Source: Mortierella sp. BCC40632
Taxonomy: Eukaryota > Mortierellomycota > Mortierellomycetes > Mortierellales > Mortierellaceae
NCBI GenBank assembly: GCA_011634665.1
Contig: WAEK01000001.1
Span: forward strand, 165,001 to 229,000
Length of the DNA: 64,000 nucleotides
Reading direction: 5' to 3'
Every line of letters begins with the position of its first letter. Position 1 is the first letter of the stretch. Shown piece after piece: positions 1 to 12,152 of the stretch. A program made the translations under genes and the position numbers. A model generated the notes under the pieces. That model had not been told where the DNA came from. It worked only from the letters and a program-made list of their open reading frames with translations, and did no database searches.

Positions 1-172
1 AGTGACGACGAACGATACCCTGACTCCTCCACACCTTCCCTGTGCCCTCTTTGCGTCCTGCATCTAATATATATATATAATAATAATAATATATAATAAT
101 ATATATATATAATAATATATAATAATAATAATAATAATAATATTAATAATATAATAATAATAATAATAATAA

Positions 173-227
<55 letters not shown>

Positions 228-618
228 TAATAATAATAATATATATATATAATAATATATATATATATAATATAATAATATAATAATAATAATAATAATA
301 ATAATATATATATATATATATAATATATATATATATATATAATATAATAATAATAATATTAAATTCATCTTGCATTTCGCTACGTTATCTTGCGTTTTTA
401 ATCGATTCTTTTTACGTTTCGCTGTGTCGTTCGCCAACACGCCGGATTCGCCCTAATCATCGACTGCATCGACTCGACCATCATTCCCCCTTTTCTCTTG
501 TTCTCTGCAAAAAGACCCTCATACACACACACTCTCTCTCTTTCACATAAACTTCCTCTTTCAGTATCTCGCCAGTCCCTCTTCTCCCTCTCCCTTCCCA
601 ATTCTCAGCCCTGCAAAG
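1..618. other. Upstream region of the kinase gene
   Basis: No gene is seen. The first 60 bases are ordinary mixed sequence, followed by an AT microsatellite (listed separately). Positions 380-618 are pyrimidine-rich on the plus strand (CT runs, ACACAC), as in fungal promoters and 5′ leaders, and end at a start codon in the context caaagATGG. Confidence 0.6.
65..362. repeat. AT microsatellite, mixed (TAA)n and (TA)n
   Basis: About 300 bases built only from interleaved TA and TAA units with almost no C or G. The Ile/Tyr/Leu-rich reading frame across it is a by-product of the repeat, not a gene. It sits about 250 bp upstream of the kinase start codon. Confidence 0.95.
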
Positions 619-3600
619 ATGGGAAACGGCACAAGCAGAGATCTGGATGGCATCTTTGACAATGAAGGCATGCGCCCCTCCCCCACTTCCATCTCAACCC
701 CTCTCATTCTCTCACTCACTCTCTCACCCTCGTTCTCTCTCGCATATACTCTTTTTTACATATCTCTTTATCTTTCTATCAAAAGTGGAATTGAAGACCA
801 TCGGACTAAAACAGGCGACCTTTTTTTCTTCTTCTATACACCCTGCTCTGTTTCTGTTTTGCAACACACTAGTCAATCTCTTTCAGTTCAAGCTCCTCAG
901 GGTCATTGGCCGTGGCTCATTTGGCAAGGTACCGCAGAGAAGGAGAAGAAAAAGGAAAAAGAAAAATGGAAAAAGGAAAAAGAGGAAGCAGAGAGCGGAT
1001 CAGGATGGAGCATGGTCTCCGAATGGAGAAGAAATGGAAGGGGGGACAAAAGGAAAGGGCAGCGGGTGGTCAAGAGCCGGTCAGCTATTCATGGTGTCAC
1101 CTCCTGGAACGAACTGATCAGAGCGAGAGAATGGGTGAATAAGTGATTGAGTGTGATGGAAAGACCATTTTGTGGGTATCTCTCTTTATCTCTCCACATA
1201 CACGTCCATCAATCAGTCCCTCTCTCTCTCTTCATACACCTTTGGACGAACCTCATTCTTCCACTCTCCCAGAGAACACTCTTGTTTTGTTGTTGTTTTT
1301 TCCTTGGTTTATATGCATCATATACCCGAGGATATATTACTGTTTGTTTGGTCGTTCGTCATTGTTTGGAGAAGGCCCTTTCGCGTTTCCCGGACCGCTC
1401 TCTTCCTCCTCTCTCTCTCTTTCTCGCTCGTGCCTCGCCCTCGCCCCGACCAACGATTAGCGTCTCGGCCATTGCTATCCTTCCCCCCTCCCCTCCCGTC
1501 CCACCTCCCTTTCCTCCACTCTTTTCGGATCTGCTCAATAGAGCGGGTGCTGAGCAAGCCATAGCCCACGAGAGTGCGTGAGTGAGCGAACCAAGAGTGA
1601 GCCAGAATGCATAACCTAAAATGCCGTTGGTCAAGAGACCAAAGCATGGAGGAGAGACGAAAGGCAAGAGAAGGAGGACACACACATAAGAGCCATAACG
1701 GCGGAAAGCTTATTGAGCACCGCAATCGAGAGGATTCAACTTGTGAGCGGGCGGGGGAGAGGGGAGGTGACGACAAAGACGATCGAAAAAAAGAACATGA
1801 AAAAAAAATAAAAAAAAAAAATACGAATCGAGGCCTCAAGAAAGCCGAGAAGCCTCTTTGGCTGAGGGACCTGCATCGCGATTGGAGAGCGGGATCAGCG
1901 GGGGGCTAGCGAGTTAGAACCAGAAGAGAGGCTTCTGTCCACTCATAGCGAGGCGGGGACCTGCCAAAAAGAGTTCTTTGATCGTCACTCGATCGGGCCA
2001 AAGGCGGGAATCTCAATTGCCGAAAGGCTTTGCGGCTGCGAGCCACCCATGTGAGAAAGTGGGAGAAGAGAAAAGACTCTCAATTGCTCACTCTCGCTGT
2101 CCTGTGCTTACGAATTCAACCGTCCACCGTAGGTCCGCATGGTCGAACGCCGGGGAACGGGCAAGCTGTACGCGCTCAAATACATCTCAAAATCTCAAGT
2201 CATCAAGATGGATGCCGTACGGAACGTATTACGAGAGCGCCAAATCCTTGAGACGCTCGATCATGCCTTTGTCGTCAACATGCGCTTTGCCTTCCAGGAC
2301 GATGAATATATGTACATGTGCATGGATCTCATGTAAGGAATATTCCCTCCGCCACATCTCTTAATTTGACCACTCAAACACTAATAATGCGCTTCATTTC
2401 ACGAGCACGGCGTTATTTTTAAAGGAGAGAGAACCCCTCGATCACATTCAAATAATAACAACCAACCTTCGCCTCTTCTTCCGATTGCTTCACTTTCCCT
2501 CTCTCTGTGCGACCCGACAGGATGGGAGGTGACCTGCGGTTCCATCTCAACAGAAAGCAGTTTGGCGAAGATGTGGTACGGTTCTGGATTGCAGAGCTCT
2601 GTGCGGCAGTCACACATCTGCACTCGCTGGGAATTGTCCATCGTGACATTAAGCCTGACAATGTCCTCCTGGACGAGAAGGGACATGCACACTTGACCGA
2701 CTTTAATATTGGCTGTAAGCTCACGCCCGACAAGCCCTTCTTGACCTCACAATCGGGTACAGTTGCCTACATGGCACCTGAAGTATTTAAGGGCACTGGC
2801 TATGGGACAACGATCGACTGGTGGGCCATGGGCGTCATGTTTTACGAGTGCATCTACAACAAGCGACCTTTCCAGACGGACAACATTACAGATCTAAAGA
2901 AGGCTATCCCGACACAGCCCATCGAATACCCTGAGAAAGATGGCGTATCGCGTGAATGCCTCTCGGCAATGCGAGGTGTAAGTGTGATCATGCCAATCGA
3001 ACAAGACTTTTTTTTATTTTATTTTTATTTTATTTTGCCCTCCTCGGATGCTCTCCATACTTCAATAGAGACTAACCAACCATTTGCCATTGAAAAAAAG
3101 TTTCTTACCAGAGATCCAAACGAGAGGCTAGGCGTCAAAGGAGGCATGGATAGCATCCGTCAGCACTTGTTCTTCCAGGCAGGCGCTTACCAGTCAAACC
3201 CGGACAACTGGTGGTACATGCTAGAGACAAAGCAACTGACACCTAAGTTTCAACCTTCGTCTGAACATGTCAACTTTGATGCCACCTATGACTTGGAAGA
3301 GTTACTTCTGGATGACGAGCCATTGACTTATCGATCAACACGGAAACGTGCTCAGAGGATGCAAAAGGAGAAGGATAAGGCAATGAAGGAAGAGTATGCT
3401 CGACTCAAAGCTGAACACGAGGCAGCGGTGGCAGCAGCGGAGCTGGGGATGGCAGGCATGGGTCTGTCTTCAGACGACTACCACTTCAACCACTCGAATG
3501 ATGTTCAATGGGAAGGAAGTCCACAGGCCCGACATGGTCAAGGATCTGACGGCAAAAAGTCTCAAAAGTGGACCAAAGGATATTTGGGTGGCATTGGCGC

Positions 3601-3682
3601 AAATAAGGACTGGCAGAGCGAAAGCAATTCAAGTAGCACCAACAGTAGCCACTTCCAACTCTCGCAGCCCACGATGGTCGCT

Positions 3683-3714
<32 letters not shown>

Positions 3715-4777
3715 CCATTCTCAGTCTCAGCACCACCCTCATCACCACCATCACCACCACCATGGTACTCCACCCTACCCAGTACGACAGCATACGATGC
3801 ACTCATCGCCCACATCTGAGTACCCAGCTGGAGGAGATATCGCTTCCAAAGCGGTCCCTGCTCTTCCTCCAGTACAGTTCCCTACTCCCCCTCCACCTCT
3901 GGCTTCAAGGCAGTCCAGCCACAGCGTTCGCCATCAGTCAGCTGCATACAGTCGCCACCCATCCGCTGCATCATTACCCCCACCTCCGACATCAAGCCCT
4001 CCATTGAACCCCACACAACAGCTTCAGCAACAACAACAACAAGGATCCTCCTCCAAAGGCGGAGATACTACCATCTCAGCAGCTACACCTAATGGAACTG
4101 TTGGCGGAACTTTCACCTATGTGTCTATGAATAACAACGGTGATGGGTCTAAACAGACAACCACAGCCCTTTATCTCTCGAAACCCGCTGTTCTGAACAA
4201 GGATGGAACGTATTCGACTTCGTACGACCAGCCTCGCAAGTCCAATGCCGCAGCAGGCTCTCGAGGTCAATATCCTGACCCCGTCGATGTGATGACTGGA
4301 GGTGGCCGATCCTTGCCAGCCTCAAGCCAGTATCATATACAACAGTATCAACAACAACAACAACAATACCAGCAACAGGCATCTTATGGAATGGATTCAA
4401 CTTCCCACCCTCCAAACATGCCTGTCCATCAACTCACGTACCCTCTCCCAACCAGCCGTCGAGACAACACGGCTGCCAACTCACAGCTCAAGTATCCTTC
4501 ACAGGGTCCGATGCCTCAGCGGCCACCACAAGTGCCAGGACCTGTCCAAAGACATCCTTCGCCCTCGCCAGCTGTGGCCACACCAGCCCCAGTACCGGCA
4601 ACGATTGCTTCGAGTAACATGTCACGAAAAGAGCGAATTGCGTATCAGATGGCGTTGATTGACCGCGAGTTTACAACGTTTGATTATACGGTGTATGAGA
4701 ATTACAATGGACTGGTCGATCCAGTGACCATGTCTGTGGGCGATCCACCTGAATGGGTCAGGAGCCGCGATTACTAA
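619..4777 (+). CDS. STK32: YANK/STK32-family AGC serine/threonine kinase
   Basis: Protein kinase of the YANK (STK32) branch of the AGC group; fungal substrates are not established. Exons deduced: 619-667, 873-928, 2133-2332, 2521-2977, 3101-4777 (812 aa, in phase). The N-terminus MGNGTSR fits an N-myristoylation signal. Kinase landmarks: GRGSFGKV glycine loop (res 29-36), Lys51 in ALK, HRDIKPDN (142-149), DFN instead of DFG at 162-164 (typical of YANK kinases), then an APE motif. The tail after about residue 320 is low complexity: basic helix, polyGln (around 3685), poly-His (around 3750), Pro/Ser/Gln-rich stretches, and a conserved-looking end around MSRKERIAYQ. Intron 1 appears to be GC-AG; intron 2 is 1204 nt, very long for a fungus; intron 4 (2978-3100) has no stop and keeps frame. 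Kinase assignment is firm; exon 1-2 junction is inferred from phase and the conserved FDNEVN segment. Confidence 0.9.
668..872 (+). other. Candidate GC-AG intron of the kinase gene
   Basis: Exon 1 has no usable GT donor near the end of homology (FDNE). A donor aag|GCATGC joined to the acceptor cactag at 872 restores both phase and the YANK-like sequence FDNE-V-NLFQFKLLRVIG. A cDNA would decide. Confidence 0.6.
929..2132 (+). other. 1.2 kb intron inside the kinase glycine-loop codons
   Basis: Donor gtaccg follows GGC AAG of the GKV motif, and acceptor ccgtag precedes GTC CGC, so the loop valine is restored after splicing. At 1204 nt it is about ten times longer than most introns here. It holds purine-rich (935-1070) and pyrimidine-rich (1190-1560) blocks. 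Several open frames occur in it but none resembles a protein. Confidence 0.8.
3685..3765 (+). repeat. CAG and CAC/CAT codon repeats in the kinase tail
   Basis: About nine consecutive CAG codons (polyGln) are followed, after a short Ser/Gln/His linker, by a run of eight histidine codons. Both lie in frame in the disordered C-terminal tail and are likely length-variable between strains. Confidence 0.9.
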
Positions 4778-4795
4778 AGGAAAAGAAGGACGAAC

Positions 4796-4835
<40 letters not shown>

Positions 4836-6300
4836 AAATTATACATATTGATTGAGCAGTGTGGCGTCCAAACAAAAAAAAAAAAAAAAAAAAAAAAAAA
4901 AGAAGCATGAGAAGGAATCCCTTCTGCCATCTCCTCCTCCTCCTCGATTAATTATTAGTTACTATCCTTAATCTCGACATCTTGTATATTAGCAAAAGAA
5001 GGAAGAAAGAAAGTATAAAGAGGAAGGAGCAACACGCTCGCGTAGAAGCATAACCTAAAAAAAAAAAGAAGAAAGAAAGAAAGATAGAGAGAGAGAGAGA
5101 AGGGAGGGAGAGTTGAGGTTTCGAGAAGAGATGAATGTGTCGGCTGGGAAAGACTATCAGAGTTGTCTAAAACCGACTCGAATCTGTTTCTGGTGATGTG
5201 GGGGAGGAGTGGGGTTGAGGAAGCGAGGCGATGACGACAATGATGGTACCTGGTTCAAGACGAACGAGAAGATAGCAATGGAGGAACGGAGAGAGAGAGA
5301 GAGAGAGAGAGAGTAAGGGCATGCGAGAAAGTTATGCGAGAGAAGGAGAAGGAGAGGGAGAGTAAAGATTGGTGGTCCTCGTGCTTTTTTTTTTTTTTTT
5401 TTTTGGCTACGATAAATGCTGGCCCGATCCGAGCCAACCAAAAAAAGATTCCTTGGTTTTACCTGGACCAGCGCATCGCTTTGCCTCTTCTCTTCTCGTA
5501 TCCTCTCTCTCTCACTCACTTTGCGCAGTGACGTGACCTCGATCGTTTCAGCGCGTCGCTTATGAGACACTTCACAACACGCACTCAAAACAGAGAGAAC
5601 ACGGCCAGAACTACCCACTTGGGAGAGGGGGGCAACATGAGCAAAATCAGCTGGAAGTCAAGTGAAAAGAACTTTCAGCATTAGGAAAGAGAGAGAGAGA
5701 GAAAACAGAGCAAGCGGGTGAGTGGGTGAGTGACCCCCCTCCTCCTCTCTTTTTTTTTTCCGACTCGTTTAAAATGCAAGAGGTCACTCCTCTCTTTTGC
5801 TCTTTTGGGTCGATCCGCTGTCTTGTCCTCTCTGCCCGGTCATTGTCCCTCATATTCACTCCCGATCGTTATTTTTCCTTTCAACTCTAACCTCTTTTGC
5901 TTCAACTCCTTATGAGGTGTTCCTCCTCTGGATCCCAGCGTCTCAGCAGCCTCAACTCACTTAGCTCCTGCCACTTTCTTCAAGCTTCACCTTATTGCCT
6001 GCCTCAGTTCAGACTCGGCCTCTTGGCCGCCTGAAAGGCCACTGTAGCTCCTCTTGCCTCACTCACACACGCATTATCTCTCTCTCCCGCCTCCCACAAT
6101 TTTTTTTTTCCCTCTCCTTTTCTTTTTTCTTTTTCTTTTTCTTCTTCTTTTTCTTCTTCACTCACTTTGCGTGTTTTTTTCTACCTTTCTATTCCTTCAA
6201 TTGCTCTCCCAATTGCTCCTTTGACTATCCACTCATATAATTCCTGTCTTCAAGTCAAAGCGTCCAAGCCAATTTACTATTTTCCTCAATCATCCGAGAA
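4778..6300. other. Intergenic region, homopolymer and GA/CT tracts
   Basis: No gene seen. It holds the kinase 3′ region, with T/A runs at 4796-4838 and 4873-4901, several GA tracts (5080-5100, 5290-5312), then a pyrimidine-rich promoter or leader before the next gene (5880-6300). Short open frames here are made of poly-Ser/Leu/Phe from CT tracts. Confidence 0.6.
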
Positions 6301-6774
6301 ATGCACTGTGTCCCGACCGACAGCGGGTCATCCCAACCCCAAGCATGGACGGATTCGCCTTCTCCCATCTCTTCTTCTACTCCTCCTTCAATGACAGCGA
6401 TTGGAGCCCCAGAGCGACGAGATTCAGTAGCGACGTTTGGTTCGAGTTCGACCATTGTCGCCTCTACGCAGCAGAAGCAGCAATCAGAGGACAAGGCGAA
6501 CGGAATGGAGATGATTGCCTTGGATGAGTATGAGAAGAGTGGCCGAGAAGAGGAAGGTTCGCTCGGATCTGCTGATCGAGTAGGAGAGAATATGACCCCT
6601 CAGGCCATGAATGACAACGACACAGCCTCGATCCAAAGTTTGCGCACCACTCGAATTGGTGGCGTTAGCACCTTCAAAGCCTGTGCCAGTCTTGTGTAAG
6701 CTCCCAGCTTTTTTATTTGTTTACTTTTTTTTTTTTATGAGCGAGTAGATTTTGACAAAGATCTCGACTGACTC

Positions 6775-6805
<31 letters not shown>

Positions 6806-7692
6806 ACCTATTTCCCTTTTCGACTATCAATTCAAGCTGTGTTGTCGGAGGAACAGGAACGCTTGGTATTCCACATGCAATTGCTCAAGGCGGATGGATT
6901 GCGATCGGCGTCCTGACACTCTCGCTCGTCATGTCAGCCTACACAAGTTGTATCTTGATCGACTGTCTCTACCTTCGGACGTATGTGAGCGTTCCTCTTT
7001 TCTCCCTAGCGCCTTTTTTTTTTTTTCTCTCCTTCCTTTCTTACTTCCCCCGCATATTTCAGTTCATTGTGCTTTTCTTATTACTCGCCGCTGCGGTGGA
7101 CTCGTCTCACCATCTTGGTTTCTAGCAGAATTTTTTTTTTTTTTTTTCCTCCACAAAAATGACTAGTACCATAAACGAACAACTAATTGTCATTCACTTT
7201 AACAATCCCTCCACCACTATAGGAATACCCGAAGAACGACCTATCAAGAAATTGCTCGAGATGCACTAGGATCTATTGGTCACTGGATTACCCTCTTTGC
7301 TGTGGGAAGCCATATCTTTGGGTGTGCCATCATCTACATCATTCTTTCATCCACACTTTTGGAAGAGATGTTCAGAACTCTGGCATCGATCCATTGGCCG
7401 GTCCATAATTACATTGCTGTCTGTACTACCTTTGTCTGGCTATGTCTAATCTCGACAAAGTCCATGAAAGAGGTGGCTCTCTTGAGGTAAGAAAAAAAAA
7501 GAGAGAGAGAGAGAGACGAAGAAGAGAGAAAGAATAGAGATCTGTGGGGGAGGGGCGTGTAGTCTCTGGGAGGCCAGAGAATCGAGAAGATTTGGCTCAA
7601 AAAAGAGTATCGAACCACAAAAGTGAAGGGGGAAAAAAATATTCGCAAATGAGAATGTTTGGCCCTAGGCAAAACGGATCTTTGGCCTAGAC

Positions 7693-7723
<31 letters not shown>

Positions 7724-9006
7724 TCTAGGTACCCTCCATCCTTCCTAGGCAAATCTTGACCCTAGATAGCCTAGGGGCCAAGATCGAGTTTTGCCATTGA
7801 CCAGTAGCAAAAGAAAAGAAAAGAAAAAAAAAAAGAGTTGATCTTTGAAAAAAAAAAAAAAAAAAAAAACCGGGCCGAGATTTTTACCCGATACCTGGGA
7901 AACAGAGGATCTTGGAGTCTGACTGACCTTCTCCCTCCCCGTCTCTCCTCCTCTTCTCAACACACACACACACACAAACGCTCGTTTCTCATTATGTGTT
8001 TTTTTCCTATGCCGCGTCTCTGTTTAGTATCCTGGGCACGTGTGCGACACTAGGAGTGGTCCTCATCACTGTTGGGGTATCGATCCACGAGATGACCGCT
8101 CATGCCTCGCAAGTGGTGACAGCCGTTCACAAGTTTGTGGATTGGAGTCGACTACCAATTGCATTTGCGACCATGTCTTTTGCCTATGGAGGCAATGTTG
8201 TATACCCCCATGTCGAACAGAGTATGGCTCATCCTCGTCAATGGAACAAGGTGGTCTGGACAGCCTTGTCGTTTTGTTTTGTCATGTATCTGTCCATTGG
8301 CATCACTGGTTACTTGGCTTATGGAACCGAGACTGTGAATCCCATCCTTGAGAATCTTCCACAAGGTAAACTACGAGAGAGAGAGTGTGTGTATATATAT
8401 ATATGTATGTGTGTTTGCTTGTAGGTGCGTGGAGTCTTGGGATAGGAGATGGGCTGTATTCTCTAGAGTGACGGTTGGTTCTAACCTTTCTATTCTTTCT
8501 CTTCACATCTCATTCGCCCATCACTTTCTCTTGTTTTTCTGGAACCAACGCTGTGGGTCGGTATTCTAGGACCATGGTCGACGGTGGCAAACTCATTAAT
8601 CACGCTTCATGTCCTACTTGCGGCTCCGATCATGTTGACGTCAATGTCCATGATGGTCGAATCATTCATCAGTGCACGATTCCCTCGGTTCCAGCAAGGG
8701 TCCACAGTGGAACAATTCCTTAAACGTGCTGTCCCTAGGACCGTCATCATGTTCTTTGCGGGTCTGGTCGCGTGTATTGTCCCTTACTTTGGAGACATGA
8801 TGGATCTCCTTGGAGCCTTGACAGTGTGTCTTCTGGTCTTTATTCTTCCTATTCTATTCTATTATCGGTTGGGAGGACTCAAGGCTGCAGGCTGGACGCA
8901 CCGCATTTGGGCTGCATTCATTGCCTTGGTTGGACTGGGGGCCATGTCCATGGGAACGATCGACGCTCTCCAGCACTTGGCTGGTGATATTAAGAAACGT
9001 GGATAG
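6301..9006 (+). CDS. AAAP-family amino acid transporter
   Basis: Multi-pass amino acid transporter of the amino acid/auxin permease (AAAP) superfamily, probably in the vacuolar or plasma membrane; substrate unknown. Exons: 6301-6695, 6837-6980, 7223-7486, 8028-8365, 8570-9006, giving 525 aa with every junction in phase at gt/ag sites. Residues 1-120 are hydrophilic and Ser/Glu/Gln-rich (cytosolic tail). The membrane core begins at STFKACASLV and runs through VVGGTGTLGIPHAIAQGGW, the family's first helix with its small-residue substrate motif, then about ten further hydrophobic segments, including SFAYGGNVVYPHVEQSM. It ends in a short polar tail. Intron 3 (541 nt) holds an imperfect inverted repeat. 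A second, clearly different AAAP transporter lies 6.1 kb downstream. The start is the first ATG of the open frame; a non-coding upstream exon cannot be excluded. Confidence 0.88.
7661..7795. repeat. Imperfect inverted repeat around poly(A) inside an intron
   Basis: Within intron 3 of the transporter, the segment at 7668-7690 (ggcaaaacggatctttggcc and on) is roughly the reverse complement of 7771-7795. A run of about 28 A and further CCTAGG-containing copies lie between. It could be a degenerate small transposable element or a hairpin; no target duplication is clear. Confidence 0.5.
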
Positions 9007-12000
9007 AAAGAGATCACGCGTTCTCTCATATGAAGAATGACGATGATGATAGATGTCGAGGAGGAGGAGAAAAAATGAGGCAAGGCCATGACCGTGTAAT
9101 GCATACTGCTCACTATCGCTTAGCCTGGCTTATCTTTCCCGCTATTGTATATACTCTACATATCCATGAGCTTCCACGCGAGTGCACCGCCTTTCTTCCA
9201 CTGCCACGTCTATTCCTGTTCATGCATCAGTTTATAAATTCTTTCTTTCTTTCTTTCTCTTAAAAGTGGACCTTAGACTCTTTTGGGCTGACATCACACT
9301 ACACCAGCCCGGCGCTGCTTCCCTTATCCTCCTCCAACTCCGCCTCATATTCTTGTCCTTCATCTCCGGGGACTTTCTTCTTGCAGATGGTATTGTTTCT
9401 ATATTTTACCTTGTTTTTCCAATGTACTCTTTGCAGCGTAGACTGCAACCTGGGCTGACCTGCACTGCAGATTAGGTACCCAGAGAGCCATTTAAAAAAG
9501 ATACCATTCTACAAACAGGACCTTTTTCGACATCCCTATTTTGTGAAAGTCCCTCAATCATCTCATTATTGAAAATCGAGAAAGCAAAAAAGAAGGGAGG
9601 GAGAAAGGAGTACAAGAGAAGGATAATGGGCTTTTTAGGGGCTAAAGAGCGGCTCAAGCAGAAGAACGGCAACATCGTGGGATACAATTATGAGCCGTGG
9701 TGTTACTCTCCCTGATTTATATTTCTCACCTCACCACCACTTTCCACACAAACAAACATACCCGACAACTCTGATCTTCTCACACTCTCTTTTCCCTGGT
9801 CATCCCAAAGGGTCACGATGTGTTCGGATACGCGTTGTTTGCTTACGTTGAGCAGAGACCACACCTTCATTTTCCTGCATGTTGGAGATCATTGAGCGAA
9901 ACCTACACTACAGACCAGGGCAACCCTCGGTCTCTGTTCCTATTCTTCCCATCCCATCTTCAATAGCAGACAGAACAAAGACAACACAAATTATTACACA
10001 TGGGTGTGCCTTTATTGATGAGGTAGGTGAGCAAACAAGGATCTTGTGCAGGATAGGTATCTAGAATATAAAACCTCCCTCCCAAGGGGAGGTAGGACGA
10101 CCTGGTAGAGCCAAAGACAACCTGCTCATCCAAGTATCTCTTGCAAACTCGCCTCGTTGGAGTCATGTCTCCCGGTATTCCACAACCCCAACGCCGATCT
10201 CTAGTCATCACAGCCTTTCTTATGCGAGTAATCGTCGGGCATTCCTAGAAAGCATTGTTGGAAACTTGGAAAAGATGGCCAGCAAGATAAAAGTGTGAAA
10301 TATCTCGGAGAAGAGCCTTGGCAAAGACTAATAAAAGAGAAAGAAGAAAGAGAATAAGTGTAGTCTGCATCATGATTTTCGCCACAGTAACAATGACTTG
10401 AGGGAATGAAGTGAAGGGTTGTAGTTATTGTTTACGCGTTTTTTGGGGGGAGGCAGGGGGCGGGAGGTATTGGTGAAAGATGAGGTCGATCCGGCATGTA
10501 AAGTATGATGTGTCCCCCTATTCTTTGTTCTCGGCAAACCAACAAGGGTGTTACCGACTTGCTTCAAAAAGGGATCTGCATCACTGCTGGAGAGAAAATG
10601 TTCAGAAGTAGAAGATCCTTGACACACCACACACACACACACACACACACACACGAAATAGCGCGTGCCAATGTAAAAAAAAATACGCGCATCGACAACC
10701 CTGGCTGGGTTCCACGAGCGAATGTGCTACACGCAAGTTCCCTTCTCCCTCTTTCTTACCGGCTCCATGGCATGTCTGGGAGTGTCAAAATTGAAACCGT
10801 TGCCGACATTGAGGTCCAGTGATGATGTTTGTTCGGATCTCCGTGCGTCAGGACGGAGGAACCGGCCCGCTACTGGAAGCCTCATCCTTTGAATTGGATG
10901 AAGGGTCACGTGCTGAGATTGAAAAAAAAGGCATTTCTTTTTATTTTTTTACTACGATCGGGGTACATACAATCCTAAACGGGGTACAAGGACATGATGC
11001 AGAAGTAGGCATAAGAGGACATAGAAACTGTACCTGCTCAAGCCGACAAAGAAGAAGGAAAGAAACCAAGTGAGAGTATAAGGAAAGAAGGAGATTGTGG
11101 GGGAACAAAAGAGTATGAAAATATGTAGTGGAACGAGTATGGGCGGTGAAAGAGAAAAGAAAACACAGAAGAAGAGCGGATCTGTAAAAAAAATAAAGAA
11201 TCCTTCTTTGCCAATCGAAGTGAAAAAAAGAAGGAACTCTCTGTACCTTGGAGTGTCATGCGCACACAAAAGAAACTCGGTCGAATTGTCTTTCAAGAAG
11301 GTGAGGCCATTTGTCCGGGAATGATGAGGGGAAAAAATAAGGGGGAGAGGGTTCTGGCGAGATCGACCCCCTCAAGCTTAGCTTTCCATGACACTAAGGC
11401 AAGCTAATGAAGTGAAAGGACAAAAGGGCAAAAGTTCCTGGAATGGATCGATGGAACCACAGAAAGATAAAAGAGAAAGGATCGAAGCAATATTAGGGTA
11501 GGTCATGGCATGAAGGTGAGATAGGAAGATTGACAAGGGATGATATAGATCTGGGACCTGCGAGGTGTGAGGTATGGCTCTCAGCCACGAGTCATCCGCA
11601 GGCGAAAACTGGGTGCTCCGTGCCGGATTAGGGCTCAAACAGCCAAGAAGGAGAGGAAGAGAGAGGATAGGAAGGAGAAGGCCTTTTGTGTGACATCATG
11701 ACCTCCTTTGTCCTCCACAAGAGGAGGAAACCCCTCTACGGCCAGGCTCGGAGGGTTGAGGACCCCGCCCCAAAAGACGCGAATGAAGAGAAAGAAGGGA
11801 AAGGAGAGAGGAAAGAGGGAAACTGTATCCGAATAAGGTTCCCTCTCTGGTGGGACGACAACGTCGCGCCAAACACATGTCCCCTCTCATCCTAGGCCAA
11901 GTAAGGCACCCAGACGAGGCAGAGACTGTTTGATGGTGGGGAGAGGGCCTAAATAAGTAGAGAGGAGACCCACACATCACGTCCAAACGATCAAAAAAAA

Positions 12001-12117
12001 ACAACTGGCTGTGCTCTTTGTTTGTTCTCGCACCACTGGTCCATGCATCTTGCTCAAGCCATCCCCTTTGTCCCGATTTGTTGATAGGAGTGAAGGAGTG
12101 AAGGAGAGAGGAGAAAG

Positions 12118-12152
<35 letters not shown>

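Noticed and set aside
64..375. 103-codon Ile/Tyr/Leu frame on the minus strand
   Set aside because: Translation of the AT microsatellite.
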